Source: Brotaphodocola sp003480315 (GTDB lineage: Bacteria; Bacillota; Clostridia; Lachnospirales; Lachnospiraceae). From it: a stretch of DNA of 64,000 nt. Shown piece after piece: positions 24,804 to 32,849 of this stretch. The stretch lies in NCBI RefSeq assembly GCF_964246085.1, contig NZ_CAXTPD010000007.1; one strand, given 5' to 3'. The notes under the pieces were generated by a model, which searched no databases, was not told the DNA's origin, and was given only the letters and a program-made list of their open reading frames with translations. How positions within the stretch are numbered: the first letter of the stretch is position 1; every line of letters starts with the position of its first letter. Made by a program: the position numbers and the translations under genes.

Positions 24804-25553
24804 TTACTTCTCCTGTGCCTCTTTCTCTGCCATCAGCTCTGCCAGATACTGACGCTCTTTCTTCGACAGATTTGCCTCCTCCAGAAGATCCGGCCGTCTC
24901 TCCAGGGTTCGCCTGATAGACTGCTGACGTCTCCAGGTCTCAATGTTTTTGTGGTGTCCGGAAAGAAGCACATCCGGCACGCGCATACCCTGGTAAACCT
25001 CCGGGCGGGTGTACTGCGGGTACTCCAGGAGATTGTCGTGGAAGGACTCGATCTCCGCGGAAACATCGTTATTTAAAACGCCCGGCACCAGGCGGGAAAT
25101 GCAGTCGATCATGACCATGGCCGGAAGCTCACCGCCGGTCAGGACATAATCGCCCACAGAAAGATAATCGGTCACGATGAGCTCTAACGCGCGCTCATCA
25201 ATGCCCTCATAATGCCCACAAAGGAAGACCAAATCTTCTTCCTGCGCCAGCTCCTCGGCAATCTTCTGGTTGAAGGTCTGTCCCTGCGGAGTCATGTAAA
25301 GGACGCGGGGACGCTTGCCGATACGCTCACAAAGCGCCTCGTAGGCATCGCACACCGGAGCCGCCTGCATCACCATGCCTGCTCCGCCGCCATATGGGGT
25401 ATCATCCACGTGGCCGTGCTTTTCTTTCGTGTAATCCCGGATATTGACCGCCTCAATGGAAAGCAGGCCTTTTCCGGCTGCCCGTCCGATGATGCTGGTA
25501 TTCAAGCCGTCTAACACCATCTCCGGGAACAATGTTAAAATATGATAATTCAT
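24804..25553 (-). CDS. trmD: tRNA (guanine-N1)-methyltransferase
   Basis: Makes m1G37 in tRNAs with G36, using SAM. It begins MNYHILTLFPEM, then GRAAGKGLL and DDTPYGGGAGMVM. The trefoil-knot SAM site is CGHYEGIDERAL followed by SVGDYVLTGGELPAMVMID. The open frame reaches 25601, but ATG 25553 has AGGAGA upstream and matches the family N-terminus (249 residues). It lies next to rimM, the usual partner. Confidence 0.96.
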   Translation of the reverse strand: MNYHILTLFPEMVLDGLNTSIIGRAAGKGLLSIEAVNIRDYTKEKHGHVDDTPYGGGAGMVMQAAPVCDAYEALCERIGKRPRVLYMTPQGQTFNQKIAEELAQEEDLVFLCGHYEGIDERALELIVTDYLSVGDYVLTGGELPAMVMIDCISRLVPGVLNNDVSAEIESFHDNLLEYPQYTRPEVYQGMRVPDVLLSGHHKNIETWRRQQSIRRTLERRPDLLEEANLSKKERQYLAELMAEKEAQEK

Positions 25554-25581
25554 GCTTTTGCTTTCTCCTGATTTCAGCGTA

Positions 25582-26094
25582 TTACAGGTCCAGAAGGCCA
25601 TCCAGGATATGGACGGTCACCATCTGGCTCTCCAGGTTTACATCCAGAATGCACTGCGGGATAGCCGGGAACAGATACTCTTTACCTTCCAGACTTTCGA
25701 TAACGTAAACATCGTTGGCCCCGGTCTGAAGGACATCGGTCAGGGTACCGAACTCTTTTCCCTCATCGGTCACGACTTTTAAACCGATCAGATCGGTGAT
25801 AAAATTCTCGTTCGGAGCCAGCTTCACGGCCTGGTCGCGGCGGATCAGCAGATCCTTTCCCTTGTATTTTTCGATTTCGTTGATATTGTTAAACTCCTTG
25901 AATTTCAGGATAACCATGTTTTTGAAGAACTTGACGCTCTCAATGGACAGGGTCATCTGCTCTCTGCCAGTATCAAGGATGACGGTTTTCAGCTTTTTAA
26001 AACGGTTTACATCATCGGTCGTAGGGTATACTTTGACCTCACCGCGTACACCGTGGGTGGATGAGATCACGCCGACTCTTAAGGTATCCTCCAT
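25582..26094 (-). CDS. rimM: 16S rRNA processing protein RimM
   Basis: The 170-residue factor for 30S head maturation. N-terminal RimM barrel: RVGVISSTHGVRGEVKVYP. PRC barrel in the second half: DLIGLKVVTDEGKEFGTLTDV and then ANDVYVIE. It binds S19 in known systems. It is ordered rpsP-khpA-rimM-trmD, as is common in Firmicutes. Confidence 0.95.
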   Translation of the reverse strand: MEDTLRVGVISSTHGVRGEVKVYPTTDDVNRFKKLKTVILDTGREQMTLSIESVKFFKNMVILKFKEFNNINEIEKYKGKDLLIRRDQAVKLAPNENFITDLIGLKVVTDEGKEFGTLTDVLQTGANDVYVIESLEGKEYLFPAIPQCILDVNLESQMVTVHILDGLLDL

Positions 26095-26162
26095 CTTCCA
26101 TTCCTCCAGATTTTTATAAAAGAAAAACTGCCGCAGGAAAATCCGACGACAGTTTCTGATGG

Positions 26163-26390
26163 CTACTGTATATCTACAACAACCTTTTTTTCTTCTTTGG
26201 AAGCGGCTGCCTTGACAACGGAGCGGATCGCCTTCGCGATGCGTCCCTGCTTGCCAATCACCTTTCCCATATCAGATGGGGCAACCTTTAGCTCAATAAA
26301 GGTGCCGCTTTCCTTTTCGGTCTCGGTAACAACCACCTCGTCCGGATTGTCAACTAATGCTTTTGCAATAACCTCAACCAGTTCTTTCAT
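26163..26390 (-). CDS. khpA: KH-domain RNA-binding protein KhpA
   Basis: A 75-residue single KH domain with the GxxG loop in GKVIGKQGRIAKAIR (about 48-62). KhpA proteins, often with KhpB/Jag, bind RNA and affect cell division and translation. An in-frame GTG is at 26399, but ATG 26390 has AGAGGTG six bases upstream. It sits between rpsP and rimM. Confidence 0.92.
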   Translation of the reverse strand: MKELVEVIAKALVDNPDEVVVTETEKESGTFIELKVAPSDMGKVIGKQGRIAKAIRSVVKAAASKEEKKVVVDIQ

Positions 26391-26407
26391 AGCGATCACC
26401 TCTCAGA

Positions 26408-26650
26408 TTACTGAATGCCAGCGGTCTTCAGAAGCTTTGCTACACGGTCGGTCGGCTGTGCGCCGTTTGCTAACCACTCCTTGGTAGCCTCCTCGTCAAA
26501 CTTGATAACGCTCGGCTCCTGGTTCGGATCGTAAGTACCAACCTCAGCGATGAATCTGCCATCTCTCGGGGATCTGGAATCTGCAACAATGACTCTATAG
26601 AAAGGTTTTTTCTTAGCACCCATTCTTCTTAATCTCATCTTTACTGCCAT
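26408..26650 (-). CDS. rpsP: 30S ribosomal protein S16
   Basis: The 80-residue protein begins MAVKMRLRRMGAKKKPFYRV and contains DSRSPRDGRFIAEVGTYDP, the S16 signature. AAGGAGGTGA precedes the ATG. It lies between ffh and khpA. Confidence 0.97.
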   Translation of the reverse strand: MAVKMRLRRMGAKKKPFYRVIVADSRSPRDGRFIAEVGTYDPNQEPSVIKFDEEATKEWLANGAQPTDRVAKLLKTAGIQ

Positions 26651-26730
26651 GTCAATTTCACCTCCTTAAAATATACTGATAATGTATCAACAAATACAGA
26701 AAGCTCTGTACTGTCACCATATAAACTGCC

Positions 26731-28092
26731 CTAGAAAGGCATTTTCAGCTTTCCGAGCATACCGCCCAGTCCGCCGCGTCCGCGCTTACCGCCCATCATG
26801 CCAGGAAGCTGCTTCATCATTTTCTTCATCTGATCAAACTGCTTGGCAATACGGTTTACCTCGCTGATATCCACCCCCGCGCCCTTTGCGATACGCTGTT
26901 TGCGGGAAGGATTTAAGAGGCCCGGATTGGCGCGCTCTTCTTTTGTCATGGACAGGATGATGGCCTCCACACGGTCCATGGATTTCTCATCCACCTCCGG
27001 GATTCCGCCCTTCATCTGTGACATTCCCGGCATCATGCTCATAATGCTGGTCAGTCCGCCCATTTTTTTGATCTGACGCATCTGGTCCAGGAAATCGTTG
27101 TAGTCAAACTCTGCCTTGCGCAGCTTCTGACTCATTTCCTTCGCCTTTTCCTCGTCAACCTCCATCTCGGCTTTCTCGATTAGGGTGAGAATGTCTCCCA
27201 TGCCCAGAATTCGGGATGCCATACGGTCCGGGTAAAACTGTTCCAGATCGGAAAGCTTCTCTCCCATACCTATATATAAAATCGGCTTTCCGGTTACGGC
27301 CCGGATGGAAAGGGCTGCACCGCCTCGGGTATCGCCATCCAGTTTGGTAAGGATGACACCGTCGATACCGACTTTATCCTGGAAATTCGATGCTACATTG
27401 ACTGCGTCCTGACCGGTCATGGCGTCTACCACCAAAATGGTCTGGTCTACATTTACAGCCTCTTTGATGTTCTCGAGCTCTTCCATCATGCCTTCATCTA
27501 CATGAAGACGTCCGGCGGTATCGAGGATCACCACATTGTAGCCATTCTTTGCCGCGTGCTCCATAGCGGCCTTTGCAATGTTGACCGGACTCTGATTTTC
27601 TCCCATGGAGAAGACCGGAACGCCCTGTTTTTCTCCGTTGATCTGGAGCTGCTGGATTGCTGCCGGACGGTATACGTCACAGGCAACCAGAACCGGCTTG
27701 CGGCCCTTTGCCTTCAGCTTTCCTGCGATCTTCGCTGTCGTTGTCGTCTTACCTGCACCCTGAAGACCTGCCATCATGATGACGGTGATCTCGTTGGTGG
27801 GCTTTAATGCGATTTCCGTAGTATCGGAACCCATCAGGCGGATCAGTTCTTCGTTAACGATCTTGATCACCATCTGGCCCGGCTGCAGGGAACCCAGCAC
27901 TTCTTCGCCAACGGCGCGTTCCTGAACGGAGCTTATGAACTGTTTTACAACCTTGAAGCTTACGTCTGCTTCCAGGAGAGCCATCTTGACTTCCTTGAGC
28001 GCAGTCTTGACATCCGCTTCGCTTAAACGGCCCTTGCCGCGCAGGTTTTTAAACACGTTCTGCAGTTTATCGGATAAGCTTTCAAACGCCAT
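26731..28092 (-). CDS. ffh: Signal recognition particle protein Ffh
   Basis: The SRP GTPase targets nascent membrane proteins. N domain (1-~90). G domain with GLQGAGKTTTTAKIAG (about 109-124), DTAGRLHVDE and TKLDGDTRGG. C-terminal Met-rich M domain (about 300-453: MRQIKKMGGLTSIMSMMPGM) ends in a Gly/Lys tail. FtsY, its receptor, is encoded at 31879-32823. AGGAGG precedes the ATG, and ylxM lies just upstream, as in other Firmicutes. Confidence 0.97.
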   Translation of the reverse strand: MAFESLSDKLQNVFKNLRGKGRLSEADVKTALKEVKMALLEADVSFKVVKQFISSVQERAVGEEVLGSLQPGQMVIKIVNEELIRLMGSDTTEIALKPTNEITVIMMAGLQGAGKTTTTAKIAGKLKAKGRKPVLVACDVYRPAAIQQLQINGEKQGVPVFSMGENQSPVNIAKAAMEHAAKNGYNVVILDTAGRLHVDEGMMEELENIKEAVNVDQTILVVDAMTGQDAVNVASNFQDKVGIDGVILTKLDGDTRGGAALSIRAVTGKPILYIGMGEKLSDLEQFYPDRMASRILGMGDILTLIEKAEMEVDEEKAKEMSQKLRKAEFDYNDFLDQMRQIKKMGGLTSIMSMMPGMSQMKGGIPEVDEKSMDRVEAIILSMTKEERANPGLLNPSRKQRIAKGAGVDISEVNRIAKQFDQMKKMMKQLPGMMGGKRGRGGLGGMLGKLKMPF

Positions 28093-28134
28093 AGGTAACC
28101 TCCTGTTCAGAACCGATCACGGCATACGCCGAAA

Positions 28135-28476
28135 TCAAAGTTCCATGATGTCGTTGGAAATCTGCTCAATCTCGTCGATCAGACTTTCATCTTTTGTTTC
28201 CTTGAAAACCCTGGTCTTTTTATGGATCTCCTCCACCATGCGGCGGGTAGTCTGGAACTTGCTGATCAGATGCAGCTTGTCCTCATACGCACTCAAGGTC
28301 TTGTCGCAGCGCTTGATGAGATCGTGAACACCCTGACGGCTGATCCCGTTCTCCTCGGCGATCTCGCTTAAGGACATGTCGTTATATACCACATCCTCGT
28401 AGATGCTGCGCTGATGCTCTGTGAGCAACTCTCCATAAAAATCATAAAGCAAACTCTGTTTTACAATGCTTTCCAT
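28135..28476 (-). CDS. ylxM: YlxM/p13-like DNA-binding protein
   Basis: The 113-residue helix-turn-helix protein is found next to ffh in Firmicutes and proposed to modulate SRP genes or SRP activity. It begins MESIVKQSLLYDFYGELLTEHQ, and its HTH is MSLSEIAEENGISRQGVHDLI. The reading frame extends to 28716 but crosses a strong promoter. ATG 28476 has AAGGTG six bases upstream and the standard N-terminus. Confidence 0.92.
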   Translation of the reverse strand: MESIVKQSLLYDFYGELLTEHQRSIYEDVVYNDMSLSEIAEENGISRQGVHDLIKRCDKTLSAYEDKLHLISKFQTTRRMVEEIHKKTRVFKETKDESLIDEIEQISNDIMEL

Positions 28477-28491
28477 AACATCACCTTGGCT

Positions 28492-28520
28492 ATCATACAC
28501 GAAAGGTGCGTTGCTGTCAA
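28492..28520 (-). promoter_or_regulatory. Promoter of the ylxM-ffh-rpsP operon
   Basis: TTGACA (28515-28520), a 17-bp spacer and TATGAT (28492-28497). The predicted transcript starts a few bases before the ylxM ribosome binding site. Confidence 0.85.
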
Positions 28521-28561
28521 GTATTTTTTCTTGACACTTGTAAAAATTTTTGTTTTTCTTT

Positions 28562-29197
28562 TTATACACCTGTTTTCGGGCAGATATCAGCCAGACAGCA
28601 CCGGTCGCAATACGGCTTTGTTCGGGCCGTGCAGACCTCTCTTCCATGCCATACCAGCCGGTGACAGAAATCGCTGCCCTCCTCCGGCGGCACCAGCTTC
28701 CAGAGTTCCATCTCAACCTTTTTCGGTTCCTTAATGCCGTCTACCAGTCCCATGCGGTTTACCAGGCGGATACAGTGGGTGTCTGTAACAATGGCCGGTT
28801 TGCCAAACACATCACCCATGATCAGATTGGCGCTTTTTCTTCCCACTCCGGGAAGCTTCAACAGAGCATCAAAATCCTCCGGCACCTTACTGCCGTACTC
28901 ATCCCGCAGCATCTTCATACAGGCGCTGATGTCTCTGGCCTTACTCTTTCCCAGACCGCAGGGCCTGACGATTTCCTCAATTTCTTCCACCGGTGCCTCC
29001 GCCAGGGCATTCACATCCGGAAACTTTTTATAGAGTGCCGGAACCACCTGATTGACCCGCTCATCGGTGCACTGGGCCGCCAGACGCACGCTCACTAAAA
29101 GCTTCCAGGCCTCCTCGTAATCCAGGGTGCAGTCTGCGTCCGGGTAAGCCTCCTTCAGTCTCCGGATGATTTCCAGAGTCTTTTGTTTTTTTGTCAT
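28562..29197 (-). CDS. nth: Endonuclease III
   Basis: DNA glycosylase and AP lyase for oxidised pyrimidines. The helix-hairpin-helix LPGVGRKSANLI holds the catalytic Lys. Asp is in VTDTHCIRL. A C-terminal 4Fe-4S motif is present, but the first two Cys are separated by seven residues (CTARTKPYC) rather than the usual six, followed by CxxC and C-x5-C. ATG 29197 is chosen over 29248 because AGAGAGG precedes it and the N-terminus MTKKQKTLEII fits. 212 residues. Confidence 0.93.
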   Translation of the reverse strand: MTKKQKTLEIIRRLKEAYPDADCTLDYEEAWKLLVSVRLAAQCTDERVNQVVPALYKKFPDVNALAEAPVEEIEEIVRPCGLGKSKARDISACMKMLRDEYGSKVPEDFDALLKLPGVGRKSANLIMGDVFGKPAIVTDTHCIRLVNRMGLVDGIKEPKKVEMELWKLVPPEEGSDFCHRLVWHGREVCTARTKPYCDRCCLADICPKTGV

Positions 29198-29222
29198 ATG
29201 ATGAACCTCTCTATTGCAGGAA

Positions 29223-29259
29223 CAGGTGCCGGTATCGTTCCGATACATATTGGCACCTG
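29223..29259. other. Large intergenic hairpin between the CLC gene and nth
   Basis: Outer arms of 8 bp (29223-29230 and 29252-29259) and perfect inner arms of 6 bp (29232-29237 and 29241-29246) form a nearly continuous hairpin. There is no T tract on either side, so it is more likely an RNA processing or stability element than a terminator. Confidence 0.5.
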
Positions 29260-29265
29260 CAATAT

Positions 29266-30537
29266 TTACTCGTTTGATTTTCGGTTAATGAATTCTGTCC
29301 GGATCTTGGAATAAACGAACTTCTGGCTGTGGTAGAGCCCATAATATCCAGACAGGGTAAAGCACACTGCCACGGCAATGGCATAATATGGCATTGCGGC
29401 AAATCCAAAAAGTTCAAATGCCATGAACATCGTGGACACCGGACAGTTTGTCACGCTTACGAACAGGCATGCCATTCCGACCGATGCGCACAGTCCGACC
29501 GGCAGTCCGGTCACCAGGCTCATCAAGTAGCCAAACGCGGCGCCGACCGTCAGCGTCGGCACGATCTCTCCGCCCTTAAAGCCTGCGCCAAGCGCTACTC
29601 CGGTAAACAGGATCTTCATCAAAAATGCATAAACCGGAATTCTTTCACCTTCAAATACCATTTCGATGATCTGCGCACCGCTTCCGTTGTAAAGCCGCGC
29701 CGGAAACAGGAGGGTCAGGACAATAAAGATCGCGGATCCTGCCAGCACGCGGATATAGGGATTCGGAAAAACCTTCCGGTAAGCATGACCACACTGATGC
29801 AGGCTGACACAAAGGAAGATTCCGACACAGGCACACAAAATTCCGATGAGCACTGTCAGAAGCGCAGATGAGGCGCCAAACTCCGGCACCAGGCCGATCT
29901 CATAGTGCTCCGGGGCCAGACCCAGGAATTTTGCCACTGATACACCGACAAATGCCGAAAAAACGCATGGAACCAGAGCCGCATAGTACATAACGCCAAT
30001 GCTGATAACCTCCATGGCAAACACGGCTGCCGCAAGCGGAGTTCCGAAGATAGCGGAGAACCCGGCACTCATGCCGCACATAATGGCAATCTTTCTGTCC
30101 TTCTCATCCAGCCGAAAAGCCTTACCGATCAGGTTTCCCAGGCTTCCGCCAAGCTGCAGTGCTGCTCCCTCCCGGCCGACGGAAGCCGTGGCCAGATGGC
30201 TCAGCAGGGTTGAGATAAAGATCAGCGGAGCAGTTGCCGGTGTAACCTCCTCTGTGGAGGAAATAGAATCCAGGACCATATCCGTACCGCGGTTTTTTTC
30301 TTCATGCGCAAACCGGTACAGCCACACGATCAGGAGTCCAACAAGCGGAAGCAGATACAACGTCCAGCTATGGCTCTTCCAGAAAGCAGTCGCTTTCTGG
30401 ATGCCAAGGCCAAACAGGGTTCCGGCCAGACCGATCGTCACACCGGAAATCGCGGAAATGAAGGTCCATTTCAAAAAATAGCGGATATTCTGACGGAGCG
30501 CCTGGATTGTCTCATTTGTATGTTCTGTCATGATCAT
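29266..30537 (-). CDS. CLC family chloride/fluoride channel or antiporter
   Basis: The 423-residue protein has about ten or more hydrophobic segments. The ion-path motifs read GREGAALQLGG (about 121-131) and GAGFKGGEIVP (about 317-327). These resemble the bacterial CLC-F (fluoride/proton antiporter) branch more than the E. coli chloride antiporter (GREGP and GxFAP). I infer anion transport; fluoride selectivity is possible but unproven. No fluoride riboswitch was seen upstream. The start follows the ilvA stop within 8 bp, and the ribosome binding site is weak. Confidence 0.8.
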   Translation of the reverse strand: MIMTEHTNETIQALRQNIRYFLKWTFISAISGVTIGLAGTLFGLGIQKATAFWKSHSWTLYLLPLVGLLIVWLYRFAHEEKNRGTDMVLDSISSTEEVTPATAPLIFISTLLSHLATASVGREGAALQLGGSLGNLIGKAFRLDEKDRKIAIMCGMSAGFSAIFGTPLAAAVFAMEVISIGVMYYAALVPCVFSAFVGVSVAKFLGLAPEHYEIGLVPEFGASSALLTVLIGILCACVGIFLCVSLHQCGHAYRKVFPNPYIRVLAGSAIFIVLTLLFPARLYNGSGAQIIEMVFEGERIPVYAFLMKILFTGVALGAGFKGGEIVPTLTVGAAFGYLMSLVTGLPVGLCASVGMACLFVSVTNCPVSTMFMAFELFGFAAMPYYAIAVAVCFTLSGYYGLYHSQKFVYSKIRTEFINRKSNE

Positions 30538-30544
30538 TCACCGC

Positions 30545-31807
30545 TCAGTCACTATAGGTGCCCTTGGACTTCACCAGCTTCGGGCGGTATCCGGCATCGT
30601 TTAAGGCCTGCACAATACGGTTCTTGTGATCCGTTCCCTCAGCCTCCAGGGTGATCCTAAGCTCCACAGCCGCATTGCGGTTGATACTGATGAACTGATT
30701 GTGTTCAAGCTTAATGACATTGCCGCGCTGGTCAGCAAGAAGCGTTGAAACCTTTGCCAGCTCGCCTGGCTTGTCCGGAAGCAGAACGGATACGGTAAAG
30801 ATACGGTCTCTCTGGATCAGTCCATGCTGTACCACGGAGGACATGGTAATGACATCCATGTTGCCGCCGCTTAAGATGGAAACAATCTTCTTTTTCTGTA
30901 CATTTAAGTGCTTTAATGCCGCTACGGTTAACAGACCGGAGTTCTCCACGATCATCTTGTGATTCTCTACCATATCGAGGAAGGCAACGATCAGCTCGGA
31001 ATCCTCCACGGTGATGATATCATCCACATTTTTCTGGATGTACGGGAACAGCTTCTCGCCCGGACGCTTTACCGCGGTACCGTCTGCAATGGTGTTTACG
31101 GTCGGAAGCGTCAGCACGTGGCCTGCCTTTAAGGACTCCTGCATGCAGTTTGCTCCGGCCGGCTCAACGCCGATCACTTTAATCTTCGGATTTAAGAGCT
31201 TTGCCAGGGTGGAAACGCCGGTGCAGAGTCCGCCTCCTCCGATCGGGACCAGGATATAATCTACGGTCGGCAGCTCCTTAATGATCTCCATGGCAATGCT
31301 TCCCTGACCGGTTGCCACATCCAGGTCATCGAACGGATGCACAAAGGTGTAGCCGTGCTCCGCAGCCAGCTCGTATGCGTGGTCACAGGCCTCGTCGAAT
31401 ACATCTCCGTACAGTACAACCTCCGCTCCATAGCTTCTGGTGCGGTTCACCTTCATAAGCGGAGTCGTGGTCGGCATCACGATGGTAGCCGGAATGCCAG
31501 CCAGCTTTGCCGCGTAGGCTACGCCCTGGGCATGGTTTCCTGCTGACGCAGTGATCAGTCCCCGCTGTTTTTCTTCCTCTGTCAGGGTACTGATCTTATA
31601 GTAAGCGCCGCGTACCTTGTAAGCGCCGGTGTACTGCATGTTCTCCGGCTTAAAGTATACCTTATTTCCGGTTGCAGCAGAAAAATACTCACTGTAAACC
31701 AGTTTGGTTTCCTGGGTGACCTTCTTAACCTCCTCGGAAGCCTCCTCAAATTTTTCGAGGGTTAAGCCCTCTTCCTTCTGCTGTTCTAACTCCTGTTCCT
31801 TTTCCAT
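30545..31807 (-). CDS. ilvA: Threonine ammonia-lyase with C-terminal ACT domain
   Basis: Converts threonine to 2-oxobutanoate, the first step to isoleucine. The PLP Lys lies in AYKVRGAYYK (about 62-71), the PLP phosphate loop is SAGNHAQG, and a Gly-rich GGGGLCTG and SGGN are present. The C-terminal 75 residues form an ACT domain (LLPDKPGELAKVSTLL). At 420 residues it matches the single-ACT catabolic/biosynthetic type. AAGGAG precedes the ATG. It sits upstream of the CLC gene and downstream of ftsY. Confidence 0.93.
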   Translation of the reverse strand: MEKEQELEQQKEEGLTLEKFEEASEEVKKVTQETKLVYSEYFSAATGNKVYFKPENMQYTGAYKVRGAYYKISTLTEEEKQRGLITASAGNHAQGVAYAAKLAGIPATIVMPTTTPLMKVNRTRSYGAEVVLYGDVFDEACDHAYELAAEHGYTFVHPFDDLDVATGQGSIAMEIIKELPTVDYILVPIGGGGLCTGVSTLAKLLNPKIKVIGVEPAGANCMQESLKAGHVLTLPTVNTIADGTAVKRPGEKLFPYIQKNVDDIITVEDSELIVAFLDMVENHKMIVENSGLLTVAALKHLNVQKKKIVSILSGGNMDVITMSSVVQHGLIQRDRIFTVSVLLPDKPGELAKVSTLLADQRGNVIKLEHNQFISINRNAAVELRITLEAEGTDHKNRIVQALNDAGYRPKLVKSKGTYSD

Positions 31808-31878
31808 GTCTGTATTCTCCTTTTTCGTCTTGTATGGTATTTATTTTTTGTGAGACTGACCTGCATGTTTTTTACAGA

Positions 31879-32823
31879 CTACTGCATGTTTTCTTTATCC
31901 ACATCAAACAGCGCATTTACAAAATCACCGGAATTGAACTTCTGAAGATCGTCAATCTTCTCGCCCACGCCCACGTATTTAACCGGAATGCCAAGTTCGG
32001 ACTGAATAGCCACTGCGATGCCGCCCTTTGCAGTTCCGTCAAGCTTTGTCAGAATGATACCGGTAATATCAGCAACCTCCATAAACTGTTTTGCCTGAGC
32101 CATGGCATTCTGTCCGGTGGTACCGTCCAGAACCACCAGAGTCTCACGGTACGCGTCCGGATATTCCTTATCAATGATGCGGTTGATCTTTCTCAGCTCC
32201 TCCATCAGGTTTTTCTTATTGTGCAGACGGCCTGCGGTATCACAGATCAGCACATCGGCCTGGCGGGATTTGGCTGCTGCCACCGCATCATAAATGACCG
32301 CTGCTGGGTCAGAGCCTTCCTGCTGTGCGATGATTTCCACCCCGGCGCGGTTTGCCCACTCCGTCAGCTGCTCAATTGCTGCCGCACGGAAGGTATCAGC
32401 CGCTGCCAGAATGACCTTCTTGCCCTCATCCTTCAACTGGCCTGCCAGCTTACCGACGGAAGTGGTCTTGCCGACACCGTTAACCCCAATCACGAGCACT
32501 ACGGATTTGCGGTTCTCAAACTCGTAGGCATTCTCGCCAAGGTCCATCTGTTCCCGGATGGAATCGATCAGAAGCTGTTTGCATTCAGCCGGTTCCTTGA
32601 TGTGCTGCTCCTTTACCTTTTTCCGTAAGTCTTCCAGCACGGACATGGTGGTCTGGATGCCCAGATCGCCCATGATCAGGGTCTCCTCCAGTTCCTCATA
32701 AAAATCCTCATCAATAGCAGAGAAACCACTGAAGATGGAATCCATGCCAGAGACAATATTCTCTCTCGTTTTGTTTAAGCCTTCAACCAGACGGCCGAAA
32801 AAGCCTTTCTTCTTTTCTTCCAC
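31879..32823 (-). CDS. ftsY: Signal recognition particle receptor FtsY
   Basis: The 314-residue SRP receptor GTPase lacks the long acidic A domain of E. coli. NG domain: LVIGVNGVGKTTSVGKLAGQ (about 112-131), DTAGRLHNKKN, TKLDGTAKGG and VGVGEKIDDLQKF. Partner of Ffh (26731-28092). It starts 26 bp after smc, the conserved Firmicutes order rnc-smc-ftsY. Confidence 0.97.
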   Translation of the reverse strand: MEEKKKGFFGRLVEGLNKTRENIVSGMDSIFSGFSAIDEDFYEELEETLIMGDLGIQTTMSVLEDLRKKVKEQHIKEPAECKQLLIDSIREQMDLGENAYEFENRKSVVLVIGVNGVGKTTSVGKLAGQLKDEGKKVILAAADTFRAAAIEQLTEWANRAGVEIIAQQEGSDPAAVIYDAVAAAKSRQADVLICDTAGRLHNKKNLMEELRKINRIIDKEYPDAYRETLVVLDGTTGQNAMAQAKQFMEVADITGIILTKLDGTAKGGIAVAIQSELGIPVKYVGVGEKIDDLQKFNSGDFVNALFDVDKENMQ

Positions 32824-32849
32824 TAGAAAGCCTCCTTATTTGTAAAAAT

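Noticed and set aside
28477..28716. Longer ylxM frame
   Set aside because: It runs through the consensus promoter at 28492-28520 and overlaps nth on the same strand.
30538..30760. Fluoride riboswitch upstream of the CLC gene
   Set aside because: The CLC gene starts 8 bp after ilvA, and no crcB-type motif was seen on the minus strand.
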